A stretch of DNA of 50,576 bases from Flammeovirgaceae bacterium UBA2371 (GCA_002345965.1 DDTF01000011.1:1-50576), one strand, 5' to 3'. Positions 25,162 to 34,072 are shown, numbered from the stretch's first letter. The notes: generated by a model not told the origin, from the letters alone. A program made the numbers and translations.

Positions 25162-26667
25162 ATGAAACGAGTCCTTCCCATTTTGTTTTGCTTTTGCCTG
25201 AGCTTTGCCTTTGCTCAATCTCCGCCTAAAGCCGTTGCCAAACAAGTCAAAGAATTTGATGCCTATGTAGAGAACGCCAGAAAACAATGGGGTGCCGTGG
25301 GTATGGCCATCGCGGTTGTAAAAGACGGTGAAGTTATTTTAAAAAAAGGATATGGTGTAAGAGAACTGAATACGAATAACCCTATTGATAACAACACGCT
25401 CTTCGCGTGCGCCTCAACCACCAAAGCCATGACAGCTACCTGCATGGGTATGCTGGTAGATGAAGGCAAAGTGAGTTGGGATGATCGTGTTATCCAATAC
25501 CTTCCGGAGTTTCAACTGTATGATCCTTATGTCACCCGAGAACTGACTATCCGTGATCTCTTCCTGCACAACAGTGGTGTGGGGAACACCGATTTTCTCT
25601 GGGGCTTCATGCACATCAGCAGTGAAGAAGTGCTGGACAAAATGCGCATGGTGCCGCCCAGTTATTCATTTCGTTCCAGTTTTATCTATCAGAATATTTT
25701 TTACCTGGCAGCTGGACAGGTCATAGAAAAGATCAGTGGCCAACCTTGGGAAACTTTTATTCAACAACGCATTTTTACTCCGCTGGAGATGACAAATACC
25801 TTCCCCACATTGAAGTCTATCACCAACACCAACAAAACAAAACCGCACCTGAAAACAGACGGAGAGATGATGGTGATTGAAGACATGAGCGCTGATGAGA
25901 TTGGACCTGCAGGTTCGGTATGGTCTTCAATTGATGATATCAGCAAATGGACTTTGTGCATGCTGGACAGTGGCAAATACAAAGGAGGTCGGCTGGTAAA
26001 GCCGGGAACATGGAAAGAGATGATAGCCGTTCACACCCTGGTGCCTGCAAGCGAGTTTTACCCTACAGCACGACTTACGAAACCCAACTTTACCACTTAC
26101 GGTCTTGGATGGTTTCAACATGATTACAAAGGAAGGAAAGTCAATTTTCATACAGGTAGTTTACCTGGCTCTATTGCCATCCATGGACAAATACCAGAAG
26201 AAAGGATTGCGGTGTATGTATTCGGGAATACCGACCACGTAGAAGTACGTCATGCCTTGATGTACAAAGCATTTGATCTTTTTGCACTAGGCGGAACCCG
26301 TGACTGGAGTACAGACTTTTTAAAACTGTATACCGATATGACTGCAGCCAATGAAAAAGCACAAAAAGAATTAGATGCTAAGCGGGTGACTGGCACCACG
26401 CCCTCCCTTCCACTGCCGGCTTATGCTGGCATATACCGCGATGAGTTGCTGGGAGAAATCGAAATAACCGCTATGGGTAATCAACTGGAAATCGTAATCA
26501 ACAAGATACTAAAGGCCAACTTAAAGCACTGGCATTATGATACTTTCAAAGGCCCCTTCGAGAATAAATGGGATGGGGACCTTACTGTCTTATTCCAGCT
26601 GGATGAAAGTGGAAAAGTGGCTACTATCAATTTGGCAGGGTTTAGCTTACAAAAAACAAGTAATTAA
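25162..26667 (+). CDS. Secreted serine hydrolase, class C beta-lactamase/DD-peptidase family
   Basis: 501 residues with a signal peptide (cleaved near FAFAQ). The three active-site motifs of the class C/esterase family are present: SxxK as Ser85-Thr-Thr-Lys88, YxN as Tyr176-Gln-Asn178, and HTG at 330-332 in place of KTG. After about residue 400 a separate beta-rich domain (LPAYAGIYRDELLGEIEITA) matches the C-terminal DUF3471 type domain. Such proteins are usually esterases or peptidases acting on D-amino-acid or other ester/amide substrates in the periplasm; true beta-lactamase activity cannot be assumed. The promoter is not obvious, but the gene stands alone. Confidence 0.9.
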   Translation: MKRVLPILFCFCLSFAFAQSPPKAVAKQVKEFDAYVENARKQWGAVGMAIAVVKDGEVILKKGYGVRELNTNNPIDNNTLFACASTTKAMTATCMGMLVDEGKVSWDDRVIQYLPEFQLYDPYVTRELTIRDLFLHNSGVGNTDFLWGFMHISSEEVLDKMRMVPPSYSFRSSFIYQNIFYLAAGQVIEKISGQPWETFIQQRIFTPLEMTNTFPTLKSITNTNKTKPHLKTDGEMMVIEDMSADEIGPAGSVWSSIDDISKWTLCMLDSGKYKGGRLVKPGTWKEMIAVHTLVPASEFYPTARLTKPNFTTYGLGWFQHDYKGRKVNFHTGSLPGSIAIHGQIPEERIAVYVFGNTDHVEVRHALMYKAFDLFALGGTRDWSTDFLKLYTDMTAANEKAQKELDAKRVTGTTPSLPLPAYAGIYRDELLGEIEITAMGNQLEIVINKILKANLKHWHYDTFKGPFENKWDGDLTVLFQLDESGKVATINLAGFSLQKTSN

Positions 26668-26673
26668 ATATAA

Positions 26674-26698
26674 AATCCCCCCTTTTGCAGAAGGGATT
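26674..26698. terminator. Stem-loop after the serine hydrolase gene
   Basis: AATCCC and GGGATT flank a short loop, with alternative pairing CCCTT/AAGGG. It begins 7 bp after the stop. No clear T-run follows, so terminator activity is uncertain. It also sits just upstream of the S41 gene's -7 element at 26715. Confidence 0.4.
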
Positions 26699-26714
26699 GC
26701 TGTACAATAATATT

Positions 26715-26722
26715 TAGTTTTG
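26715..26722 (+). promoter_or_regulatory. Bacteroidota -7 element before the S41-like gene
   Basis: TAGTTTTG fits TAnnTTTG and lies 20 bp before the ATG at 26743. A TTG is found 15 bp upstream, which is a little short. The predicted start is near 26729. Confidence 0.45.
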
Positions 26723-26742
26723 CTAGTTATTAAACACTCAAA

Positions 26743-27696
26743 ATGAAAAGAACGATCGTTATTGTGCTGGTGGCTTTATTATCTCAGATCAGTTGCTCAA
26801 CGCAGCAGCCTTTTTTCCGTCAAGCTACTGTTGAAGAGTATTTGAATCAACTAGTGGATTTCATGCAAGAAAACCACATTAATAGAAAATCCATTGATTG
26901 GGTCTCCTTCAGAGCAGCAGTACAGCAAAAGGGTGCTTCAGCAGAAACCATTGCCGATGCCAACGAGAGTATAAAACTTGCACTAGAGTTGCTTAACGAC
27001 CAAACCTCATTTTTAATAACACAAACAGGCGAAGCCATTACTTTTAGCACCACTTGCACGGATACCAAGCCTCCTGCAGTAACAATACCTACTGACATAG
27101 GTTATGTGAAGATTCCCACTTTTGGAAGTCTGGGAGTGAGCGCAGCCATTTTTGCAGAAAAGATGCATGGAGAAATCAGCAGCCAGGATAAAGCAGACCT
27201 GAAAGGATGGATCGTAGACTTGCGTGAAAATACTGGAGGCAACATGTGGGCTATGATTGCTGGCATTGGACCAATCCTTGGGGAAGGCAATGCAGGTTTT
27301 TTTGTAGATAGCGATGGAGTTAAAAATTCTTTTGGTTATAAAAATGGTGCTGCTATGTATGATGACGGTGCCGTTGTTCAGGTAAGTTTTCCGCACACCC
27401 TCTTAAGTACCAATGCCAAGGTGGCCGTATTGATGGACCACTCCACTACCAATGCAGCTGAAGGAATAGCCATTGCCTTTACCGGTAAAGCCGATACCCG
27501 TACCTTTGGCGCTTCTACATGCGGTCGTGCCAGTGGCAATAACACATTTTCTCTATCTGATGGTTCTGTACTTTATCTAACCGTTGCCTTTATTGCCGAT
27601 CGCAATGAAGTAGAGAAACGAGGTACTTTAATTCCTGACGAAGCCGTGAGTGCGGATATGGCTTTTCAGAAAGCTGTAGATTGGATCAATAATTAA
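26743..27696 (+). CDS. S41 (C-terminal processing) peptidase-like protein, catalytic serine replaced
   Basis: 317 residues. N-terminal signal with a cysteine at 18, so perhaps a lipoprotein although the lipobox is weak. From about residue 120 it follows the S41 fold: YVKIPTFG, GWIVDLRENTGGNMWAMI, KVAVLMDHSTTNAAEGIAIA and TFGASTCGRASGNN. There is no obvious PDZ domain. In active Tsp/CtpA-type enzymes the serine lies in an S-A-S-A-S-E type motif. Here the aligned stretch reads TTNAAE, with Asn237 at the serine position. The lysine position also holds Arg, but the lysine is missing from other S41 subfamilies too. This suggests a binding protein or pseudo-peptidase, unless another residue acts. 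It is convergent with paaE, ending next to its stop. Confidence 0.82.
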   Translation: MKRTIVIVLVALLSQISCSTQQPFFRQATVEEYLNQLVDFMQENHINRKSIDWVSFRAAVQQKGASAETIADANESIKLALELLNDQTSFLITQTGEAITFSTTCTDTKPPAVTIPTDIGYVKIPTFGSLGVSAAIFAEKMHGEISSQDKADLKGWIVDLRENTGGNMWAMIAGIGPILGEGNAGFFVDSDGVKNSFGYKNGAAMYDDGAVVQVSFPHTLLSTNAKVAVLMDHSTTNAAEGIAIAFTGKADTRTFGASTCGRASGNNTFSLSDGSVLYLTVAFIADRNEVEKRGTLIPDEAVSADMAFQKAVDWINN

Positions 27697-28818
27697 TTAC
27701 CCGATTTCAATTACTACATCATCGGTGAGTGGGTGGCCTACGCAAGTGAGTACGTACCCTTCTTCTCTTTCTGACTGAGATAATCCTTCTTCTTCGTCCA
27801 GCTTTACTTTACCTGATAGGGCCTTACCCCGGCATGCTGTGCAAAGTCCGCTTTGGCAAGAATAGGGAAGATCGATACCCTGATCCAATGCTGTCTCAAG
27901 AATGGTATTACCAGGCTCAACTTTTATTTTGTATTCTTCTCCATCGTAACGGATAGTCACTTCTCTCGTTTTTTCTTCACCATCGGCTGCAGGCGCTTCT
28001 TTTTTGCTATCCTTATCAATTGTGCCTTGTACAAAGCTCTCCTTAAATATTTTTTCCTTAGGGATATTTCTTTGTGATAAAAGTGTGTCCACATTTTTCA
28101 TCATCCCTTCCGGTCCACACATCAGGTAAGTGGTCTTGTCTATGCCCCAGTCAGGAATACGCTCTACCAATTTGGCCAGCATGTCGCTGTTGAGCAGCCC
28201 TGAATATCCCTGCCAATTCATCGGTGCGTTATCAAGCACATGAATGACATGAAGCCTACCTTCAAAGGTAGTTTGCAACTGTTCCAGTTTCTCTTTAAAA
28301 ATAATGCTATCAATATCCCTGTTGCAATAAATCAGGGACACGATACTTTCAGGTTCCTGGTTGATGATACTTTTGATGATCGACATCATGGGTGTAATCC
28401 CAGAACCACCCGCAAACATGATGAGATGTCTTTTCTTGGTTTTGTCATATTCAGTAACGAACTGACCCATCGGCTCCATGATCTTCACCTTGTCGCCAAC
28501 TTTAAGCTGATCCGGGAGGTGATTAGACATCAATCCATTGTCTACACGCTTTACCGTCACCGCAAGGTCTTCGTCTACAAACGGAGAAGAACATAGTGAG
28601 TACGCTCTTCTAACCTCTTTACCTTCCACAGGTACAATCAAGGTAAGGAACTGACCTGATCTATAATTTATTTTTTTTTCTTTCGGATGTTCGAATACGA
28701 TGGTGATCGCATCTTTGGTCTCCTTGATGATATCCTTCACAATCAGGTCGTGGTAATGAGGACCATGACCGGTCTCCTCTTTCTTTTTTTCGCTTTTTTT
28801 AAATAATCCAAATGCCAT
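27697..28818 (-). CDS. paaE: Phenylacetyl-CoA epoxidase reductase subunit E
   Basis: 373 residues. An NADPH-dependent ferredoxin-reductase-type protein that feeds electrons to PaaA. Residues about 20-270 form the FAD/NAD(P) domain (RAYS at 71-74, GGSGITPMM at 137-145, MCGPEGMMKNV), then a Lys/Glu/Ala-rich linker of about 20 residues, then a plant-type 2Fe-2S ferredoxin domain with Cys321, Cys326, Cys329 and Cys359. That order (reductase first, ferredoxin last) is the PaaE arrangement. It is not with paaABCD but alone, between the S41-like gene and a DUF5916 barrel. Another oxygenase could use it, but PaaABCE is the best fit since no other partner in the window needs one. Confidence 0.88.
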   Translation of the reverse strand: MAFGLFKKSEKKKEETGHGPHYHDLIVKDIIKETKDAITIVFEHPKEKKINYRSGQFLTLIVPVEGKEVRRAYSLCSSPFVDEDLAVTVKRVDNGLMSNHLPDQLKVGDKVKIMEPMGQFVTEYDKTKKRHLIMFAGGSGITPMMSIIKSIINQEPESIVSLIYCNRDIDSIIFKEKLEQLQTTFEGRLHVIHVLDNAPMNWQGYSGLLNSDMLAKLVERIPDWGIDKTTYLMCGPEGMMKNVDTLLSQRNIPKEKIFKESFVQGTIDKDSKKEAPAADGEEKTREVTIRYDGEEYKIKVEPGNTILETALDQGIDLPYSCQSGLCTACRGKALSGKVKLDEEEGLSQSEREEGYVLTCVGHPLTDDVVIEIG

Positions 28819-28852
28819 TGCTTCTCAGTCAGGTCAAACAAGTTACCAGTTA

Positions 28853-28860
28853 CAAAAATA
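28853..28860 (-). promoter_or_regulatory. Bacteroidota -7 element before paaE
   Basis: Minus-strand TATTTTTG fits TAnnTTTG, 34 bp before the paaE ATG. No TTG at normal spacing. It is the only promoter-like site in the 71-bp gap and would make paaE independent of paaABCD. Confidence 0.4.
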
Positions 28861-28889
28861 GTTTAAAGATGGCATTCCTGCACCTCTAA

Positions 28890-31154
28890 TCATATATTAA
28901 ACCAGTATGTCCATTTTAGCACCAATGCCCGATTTTTGTTTTTGAAACTATCCGACATGTAGTTCTCTGTGTATACAACAAAAAAATCAGAAGCTGGTTT
29001 AAATCTCCACTGAAATCTTGAGTTAATATTCACATTCTGAGAAAGGTCGTTGTATTGCGCAAAAGCTGTCAAAAACAGTTTGTCGGTAAAGGTAACATCC
29101 AGCTTTGGGCTAATCAGGAATAATTGTTTTTTGCCATAATTCCCGGGTAAACTAATATCATTGTAATCAAATTGGACAGAAAAGCTTCCATAAGGTTGAA
29201 AACGGTAACTTAACTGACCATTGAGGTTGTTATTGGTTCCATTATAAAATGATCCTATACTACCTCCAATTTTATAAGTTATTTGAGGCCGCTGATCGGA
29301 GGAATAACTAACGGTGGCACGGTTCCATTCATAAGACTGCCCTTCCAAAAAACTATCATATACATCGACATTCACCGGATTAAAATTTCTGACAAGCCGC
29401 TGAAAAGTATTCTCACCACTTACTTCAAAAGCCGATGTGTTTAGAAAGCTGATTTTGTATCCTGCTTTAAAGGTTTTATCTCTGTTTCTCCAACCAGAAA
29501 TATTGGTAAAATTAATTTCCACAAAAGGTCCCATGTTAGAAATTTTATTGCTCTTAGGGAATAACCTTCCTTCTACGCGACTGAAACCTGAATGGTATCC
29601 TGAGAAGACTCCAAGCTTTGGAACAAAACCTACCTCAGCATTAAAATTTTCTCCTGCTCCATTCTGACCAAGTAAAACACTAATGTTCCTTCCATAATAT
29701 CCCAGGAAGGTTCCAAAGGAATAATTCTTATCATCCACTCCGGCATCAACGGAGCGATGGTAATACATATCGCCTCTCAGTTTGCTTTTCAATCCTCGCA
29801 AGTTGAAGTCAACGCCAAACACACGATTGTATCTGTTCAATGTTTTTATTGTATCGCTTCCTACAATATTTTCCTTCACCAGGGTTTCGTGATAAAATTC
29901 TGTGGGATCATAATCAGAAATACCCAATGACTCTTTGTTTACCATCACAAAGCCAATATTGGATAGGCCAATGTTGCGCTGAATTACCCCTACGGTATAA
30001 TTTTGCTTGGGCAGACCAAGAGATCGTTTGTCATCTGTTTGCAGATTCATTAATCCAACCCTCCACTTAGCACCCAGCTTGCCGCTTAGTCTGGCACCAT
30101 ATAGGATGGGTACCTTTTGCAATAGGTTGGAAGTATCACGCGCTAGCCCGATACGTCTGGAGAAAAAAGGTCTGGTGTCGGGAAAACCGGGTTGTTCAAA
30201 TAAGTCATTGTTCTCCAAAAAAAATTGCCTGCGCTCCGGGAAACCAAACTCAAATTGCGTGAGGTTGATTACCTGTTGATCTACTTCAACCTGCGAAAAA
30301 TCCGGATTGACCGTCAGGTCAAGGTTGAGACTTGGCGTCACTGCCACCTTTGCATCAAAGCCCACACCAGGGTCATATGCTGATGCTGATCCTTTTTCAT
30401 TGTCTTTGAATACAGAGCCTGTCAGGTAGGGAATCACAGACACATTCATTCCAGGCTTGGGAGGAGGATCATCCCATATCATCTTTCCTGAAAACGCAAA
30501 CGAACTGGGAAAGTATTGCAATGGGGTGGCAATCCAGTTTGATCTTTCGTTGCGTTTGGCATCATTGCGAAGGACATTAAAATTCCATGTGCCCTCATTG
30601 TACCGTATGGACTTAAAAGGGATAGCCACCTCCACCACCCATCGATCATCATATTGTGCTGCAGCCGTATACCATTTATTATCCCAAAAAGAAGAGTAGT
30701 CTCCCGGGTCATTTCCTCCTCCCGACATGAGGCCTTCCCGCTGCACCCCAAATGGGTTGACATTAAAAAAGAAACCATTGGTTTTATCATTATAGGTATC
30801 CAGGTAAATACCCATGTTATCATTATTTCCAAACTCAAAATCTCTTCTCAGCGACTGAATGAGCACCTCCCTGTTATTTTCAAATGCTGTGAGCCCGATG
30901 TATAAGTTGTGATCATCAAAAGTCATTCTCACTTCCGTCTCATTTTGAGGAGGAATAGAATCAAATGGTGTATTCATAAAAAACCCGGTTGCAACCGCTC
31001 CCGCCTGCCAGTCCTCTTCATTCAATAGCCCATCCATTACAATGGTGCCCCTCGCTTTTTTTATGTGAAACTCTGTTCCTGGGCGGTTTTGAGCAGATAA
31101 ACTCAAAGCGCCAAGAATAACCCAAAAAATCAGAATCAGATGTAGTTTTGCCAT
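28890..31154 (-). CDS. DUF5916 outer-membrane protein with CBM9-like N-terminus (paralogue 2)
   Basis: 754 residues with a signal peptide (MAKLHLILIFWVILGALSL). The same architecture as the protein at 18786-21017: a CBM9-like domain (IVMDGLLNEEDWQAGAV), then the DUF5916 barrel with NPDFSQVEVDQQVINLTQFE and FPERRQFFLENNDLF, and a final strand KWTYWFNI. Both share the block PKPGMNVSVIPYL / KKPGANVSVIPYL. The two lie about 8 kb apart in opposite orientation and are clearly diverged, so this is an old duplication. Function unknown; outer-membrane location is well supported. Confidence 0.88.
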   Translation of the reverse strand: MAKLHLILIFWVILGALSLSAQNRPGTEFHIKKARGTIVMDGLLNEEDWQAGAVATGFFMNTPFDSIPPQNETEVRMTFDDHNLYIGLTAFENNREVLIQSLRRDFEFGNNDNMGIYLDTYNDKTNGFFFNVNPFGVQREGLMSGGGNDPGDYSSFWDNKWYTAAAQYDDRWVVEVAIPFKSIRYNEGTWNFNVLRNDAKRNERSNWIATPLQYFPSSFAFSGKMIWDDPPPKPGMNVSVIPYLTGSVFKDNEKGSASAYDPGVGFDAKVAVTPSLNLDLTVNPDFSQVEVDQQVINLTQFEFGFPERRQFFLENNDLFEQPGFPDTRPFFSRRIGLARDTSNLLQKVPILYGARLSGKLGAKWRVGLMNLQTDDKRSLGLPKQNYTVGVIQRNIGLSNIGFVMVNKESLGISDYDPTEFYHETLVKENIVGSDTIKTLNRYNRVFGVDFNLRGLKSKLRGDMYYHRSVDAGVDDKNYSFGTFLGYYGRNISVLLGQNGAGENFNAEVGFVPKLGVFSGYHSGFSRVEGRLFPKSNKISNMGPFVEINFTNISGWRNRDKTFKAGYKISFLNTSAFEVSGENTFQRLVRNFNPVNVDVYDSFLEGQSYEWNRATVSYSSDQRPQITYKIGGSIGSFYNGTNNNLNGQLSYRFQPYGSFSVQFDYNDISLPGNYGKKQLFLISPKLDVTFTDKLFLTAFAQYNDLSQNVNINSRFQWRFKPASDFFVVYTENYMSDSFKNKNRALVLKWTYWFNI

Positions 31155-31228
31155 TTCAGGCGCAAATAAACAAAACCTTATCCTATTCCTTTACCGCTGG
31201 AATAAAGCTTCATTAGAGCTAAAATTTG

Positions 31229-31236
31229 TAATTTTG
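31229..31236 (+). promoter_or_regulatory. Bacteroidota -7 element before purB
   Basis: TAATTTTG fits TAnnTTTG and ends 19 bp before the purB ATG. No upstream TTG at normal spacing is seen. Confidence 0.45.
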
Positions 31237-31255
31237 CCGCTTACTAAAAATATGC

Positions 31256-32599
31256 ATGTCCACACATTCTCTTAAAGCGATATCCCCTATTGACGGCCGA
31301 TATGCCAACATAACAGCTCCGTTAAGTGAGTATTTCTCTGAACAGGGCCTGATGAAGTATCGTGTGCTTGTAGAAATCGAATATTTTATTGCCTTGGTGG
31401 AAAACGGACTGCCCGAGCTGCAAACTTTCCCAAAAAATAAGGTAGATGCCATTCGCCAGATCTACAAAAACTTTTCGGACGAAAATGCACAAGAGATTAA
31501 ACGCATAGAAAAAACCACCAACCACGATGTAAAAGCCGTGGAATATTTCATCAAGCAGGAATTTGACCAACAAGGGTTGCAAGCCTACAAAGAATTTATC
31601 CACTTTGGACTCACCTCACAGGATGTTAACAACACAGCCACCCCGTTGCTGCTGAAAGAATTCCTACACAAAGAATTTTTACCTAAGCTCAATAGTACCA
31701 TTCAGCTACTTGAAGCACAATCCAACTCATGGAAAGGTGTGCCAATGCTTGCCAGAACCCACGGGCAACCGGCTTCTCCTACCCGGTTGGGAAAAGAAAT
31801 AGAGGTATTTGTGGTGAGGCTGAAAGCACAGTTGGTGCAACTTAGCCGAGTCCCCCACAGTGCCAAATTTGGTGGAGCTACCGGCAACTTCAACGCACAT
31901 CATGTGGCTTATCCGGATATTAACTGGATTGACTTTGGAAATCGTTTTGTTGCTGAGTACCTCGGGTTGGAAAGAAGTCATCCTACCACCCAGATAGAAC
32001 ACTACGACAACATGGCTGCATTGTTTGACAACCTCAAGCGCATCAATACTATTTTTATTGACTACAGTCGTGATGTATGGCAATATGTGGCCATGAACTA
32101 TTTCAAGCAAAAGATCAAAGCCGGTGAGGTCGGTTCTTCTGCAATGCCCCATAAAGTAAATCCCATCGATTTTGAAAACGCTGAAGGAAACCTGGGACTT
32201 GCCAACGCACTCTTTGAACATTTGTCTGCCAAACTGCCTATTTCACGCTTGCAAAGAGACCTCACCGACAGCACAGTTTTGAGAAATATTGGTGTGCCGC
32301 TGGCACACAGTTTCCTGGCGCTGCATTCTTTAGAAAGAGGCATTAACAAACTCGAGCTAAACCAGGAAGCCATCGACTACGACCTCAATGAAAACTGGGC
32401 AGTGGTAGCAGAGGCTTTACAGACGATACTAAGGAAAGAGGGATATCCCAATCCTTACGAAGCACTAAAGGACCTGACCAGAAAGAACAGTAAGATAACA
32501 AGGGAGAGCATCCACAGTTTCATCAATACGCTTGATGTGAGCGCAGACATCAAGGCACGCTTGATGGAGATCACACCTTTCAACTACACTGGTCTGTAG
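31256..32599 (+). CDS. purB: Adenylosuccinate lyase
   Basis: 447 residues. It cleaves SAICAR and adenylosuccinate, releasing fumarate, in purine synthesis. The fumarase/ASL superfamily signature GSSAMPHKVNPIDFENAEG is present with the active loop serines, along with TTNHDVKAVEYFI, HFGLTSQDVNNTA and ARTHGQPASPTRLGKE. An ATG four bases upstream (31252) is out of frame. The following methyltransferase gene begins 2 bp after the stop, so both are probably on one transcript. Confidence 0.96.
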   Translation: MSTHSLKAISPIDGRYANITAPLSEYFSEQGLMKYRVLVEIEYFIALVENGLPELQTFPKNKVDAIRQIYKNFSDENAQEIKRIEKTTNHDVKAVEYFIKQEFDQQGLQAYKEFIHFGLTSQDVNNTATPLLLKEFLHKEFLPKLNSTIQLLEAQSNSWKGVPMLARTHGQPASPTRLGKEIEVFVVRLKAQLVQLSRVPHSAKFGGATGNFNAHHVAYPDINWIDFGNRFVAEYLGLERSHPTTQIEHYDNMAALFDNLKRINTIFIDYSRDVWQYVAMNYFKQKIKAGEVGSSAMPHKVNPIDFENAEGNLGLANALFEHLSAKLPISRLQRDLTDSTVLRNIGVPLAHSFLALHSLERGINKLELNQEAIDYDLNENWAVVAEALQTILRKEGYPNPYEALKDLTRKNSKITRESIHSFINTLDVSADIKARLMEITPFNYTGL

Positions 32600-32601
32600 G
32601 C

Positions 32602-33369
32602 GTGAAAAAGTTGATCTCATTTTTGATTCGCTATATCCCGCGCAAATACCTGCAACGAATAAGTGGCATCGGGCTTAAGGTACTTGGCGTCTTCTATGCG
32701 GGCAACGCAGTTACTTGTCCAATATGCGATCATCATTATAAAAAGTTTTTGCCTTACGGAAGGATCAATCCACGGTCCAACGCTTTGTGTCCTCATTGCC
32801 AATCGTTGGAAAGACATAGGTTGATCTGGTTGTACCTGAAAGAGCAAACCAATTTTTTCAATGTACCGCTGCAGGTATTGCACATTGCACCGGAAGCCTG
32901 TTTTATGCAACGGTTCGAAGCGCAGCATGGCAAAGGATACATCACAGCTGATTTGGAGTCGCCTTTGGCCAAGGTAAAAATGGATATTCATCAAATGCCT
33001 TTCAATGCCAATCAATTTGATGTGGTATTGTGCAACCACGTATTGGAGCACGTGGCTGACGATATTCAGTCTATGAGGGAAATCTACAGGGTACTAAAGC
33101 CGGGGGGCTGGGCCCTTATGCAAGTTCCTTTTTTTTCACCCGTGCCGGACAAAACGTTCGAAGACAATTCCATTACAGATCCTAAAGAAAGAGAGCGGTT
33201 GTTTGGACAAGATGACCATGTGCGGAAATTTGGTAAAGATTACACCGAACGTATCAACCATTCAGGATTAAAAGCCGAAGCGAATACATTTGCTTCAACA
33301 CTTTCTGCTGATGAAATCCAGCGTTATGGTCTTGAGGGTAAAGAGGTTTTGTACTTAGGTAGAAAGTAA
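32602..33369 (+). CDS. Class I SAM-dependent methyltransferase with N-terminal zinc-finger-like motif
   Basis: 255 residues, GTG start at 32602 directly after purB. Residues about 38-75 have four cysteines as CPICDHHYKKF and CPHCQSLERHR, a likely zinc site. The rest is a type 11 methyltransferase: FDVVLCNHVLEHVADDIQSM (motif around the ExxxHV loop), then YRVLKPGGWALMQVPFF. Substrate unknown. It may act on a cell-surface or aromatic substrate, but context gives no help beyond cotranscription with purB. Confidence 0.85.
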   Translation: MKKLISFLIRYIPRKYLQRISGIGLKVLGVFYAGNAVTCPICDHHYKKFLPYGRINPRSNALCPHCQSLERHRLIWLYLKEQTNFFNVPLQVLHIAPEACFMQRFEAQHGKGYITADLESPLAKVKMDIHQMPFNANQFDVVLCNHVLEHVADDIQSMREIYRVLKPGGWALMQVPFFSPVPDKTFEDNSITDPKERERLFGQDDHVRKFGKDYTERINHSGLKAEANTFASTLSADEIQRYGLEGKEVLYLGRK

Positions 33370-33389
33370 AAGACAGCGGTATTTCTTGC

Positions 33390-33587
33390 TTACTTGAAGA
33401 TGTTGTAATTGGCGGCCATCTTTTTATACTCAGGGAATATTTTTTCATAGGACGCCTCGTCTACTTTTTTCAAAGTGTTCATCAATCCACCGATACCTGA
33501 GTCTTTCAAAGTGACCCGTTGTTTTTTGATTTCTTCCATTTTGGCGCGGATAGTGCCTTCCAGTTTTCTTACTTCTCGATCAGTCAT
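33390..33587 (-). CDS. Small charged protein of unknown function
   Basis: A 65-residue basic helical protein (MTDREVRKLEGTIRAKMEEI, then VTLKDSGIGGLMNTLKKVDE). The open frame extends upstream to an ATG at 33737, giving 115 residues, but that extension overlaps the neighbouring gene at 33677 in another frame and looks non-coding. The ATG at 33587 is the better start. It is the downstream partner of the 131-residue protein on the same strand. I recognise no family. Confidence 0.5.
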   Translation of the reverse strand: MTDREVRKLEGTIRAKMEEIKKQRVTLKDSGIGGLMNTLKKVDEASYEKIFPEYKKMAANYNIFK

Positions 33588-33676
33588 CCAATTATTTTTT
33601 TTGTGTAAAAATAAGGCAGCTTTTTGAATTGACCTTAAAATAAAAGAAATCCTTATTGGAGCGGGAGTTTGGGCTT

Positions 33677-34072
33677 TCATAAAATCCATTCTCTGTTTAA
33701 TCGGTAACTCCACACCTGTTCCATTTCCTTCAACCAATACGTTCTGAATTCAAGCTGTGACGTTGTTTCGTAAACTAGATAACTGGTGTTACGCTCTGAG
33801 AACCATACTTTATAAACATTATTTTCCAAAGTCCATTCCGTTTGACCCTCCTCTCCCAGTGGTGAAGTTCTTATTTGATGACGGGGGATATCCAAACCTG
33901 GGTATCCGTTCTTGCTACAATACATATGAAAGTCCTCCATAGTTATACCTGTTATCTTAGCATAACATATGGAATCCCCCTTTTTGATGATATTGTTTTT
34001 CATGAGAAAGGAGAACAAATCTCCCTTCACAAATTTTTCAACCCATTGCATCTTAGTGAGGTTGGTACTCAT
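33677..34072 (-). CDS. Small hypothetical protein
   Basis: 131 residues from ATG 34072 (MSTNLTKMQWVEKFVKGDLF), or 141 from ATG 34102. Reads as a compact soluble protein with charged and aromatic residues well mixed (EFRTYWLKEMEQVWSYRLNR) and no signal peptide. No domain recognised. The small basic gene at 33390 follows 89 bp later. Both genes are between the methyltransferase and the HxlR regulator. Confidence 0.6.
   Translation of the reverse strand: MSTNLTKMQWVEKFVKGDLFSFLMKNNIIKKGDSICYAKITGITMEDFHMYCSKNGYPGLDIPRHQIRTSPLGEEGQTEWTLENNVYKVWFSERNTSYLVYETTSQLEFRTYWLKEMEQVWSYRLNREWIL

Noticed and set aside
25162..26667. Calling the serine hydrolase an antibiotic-resistance beta-lactamase
   Set aside because: Class C-like motifs with HTG instead of KTG and a DUF3471-type tail are usual for esterases and peptidases; resistance is not supported.
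27451..27540. Reading the S41-like protein as an active CtpA protease
   Set aside because: The serine and lysine positions of Tsp-type enzymes hold Asn and Arg; activity is not supported by sequence.
33588..33737. 50-codon upstream extension of the 65-residue gene
   Set aside because: It overlaps the neighbouring gene at 33677 in another frame; ATG 33587 gives a compact protein without it.
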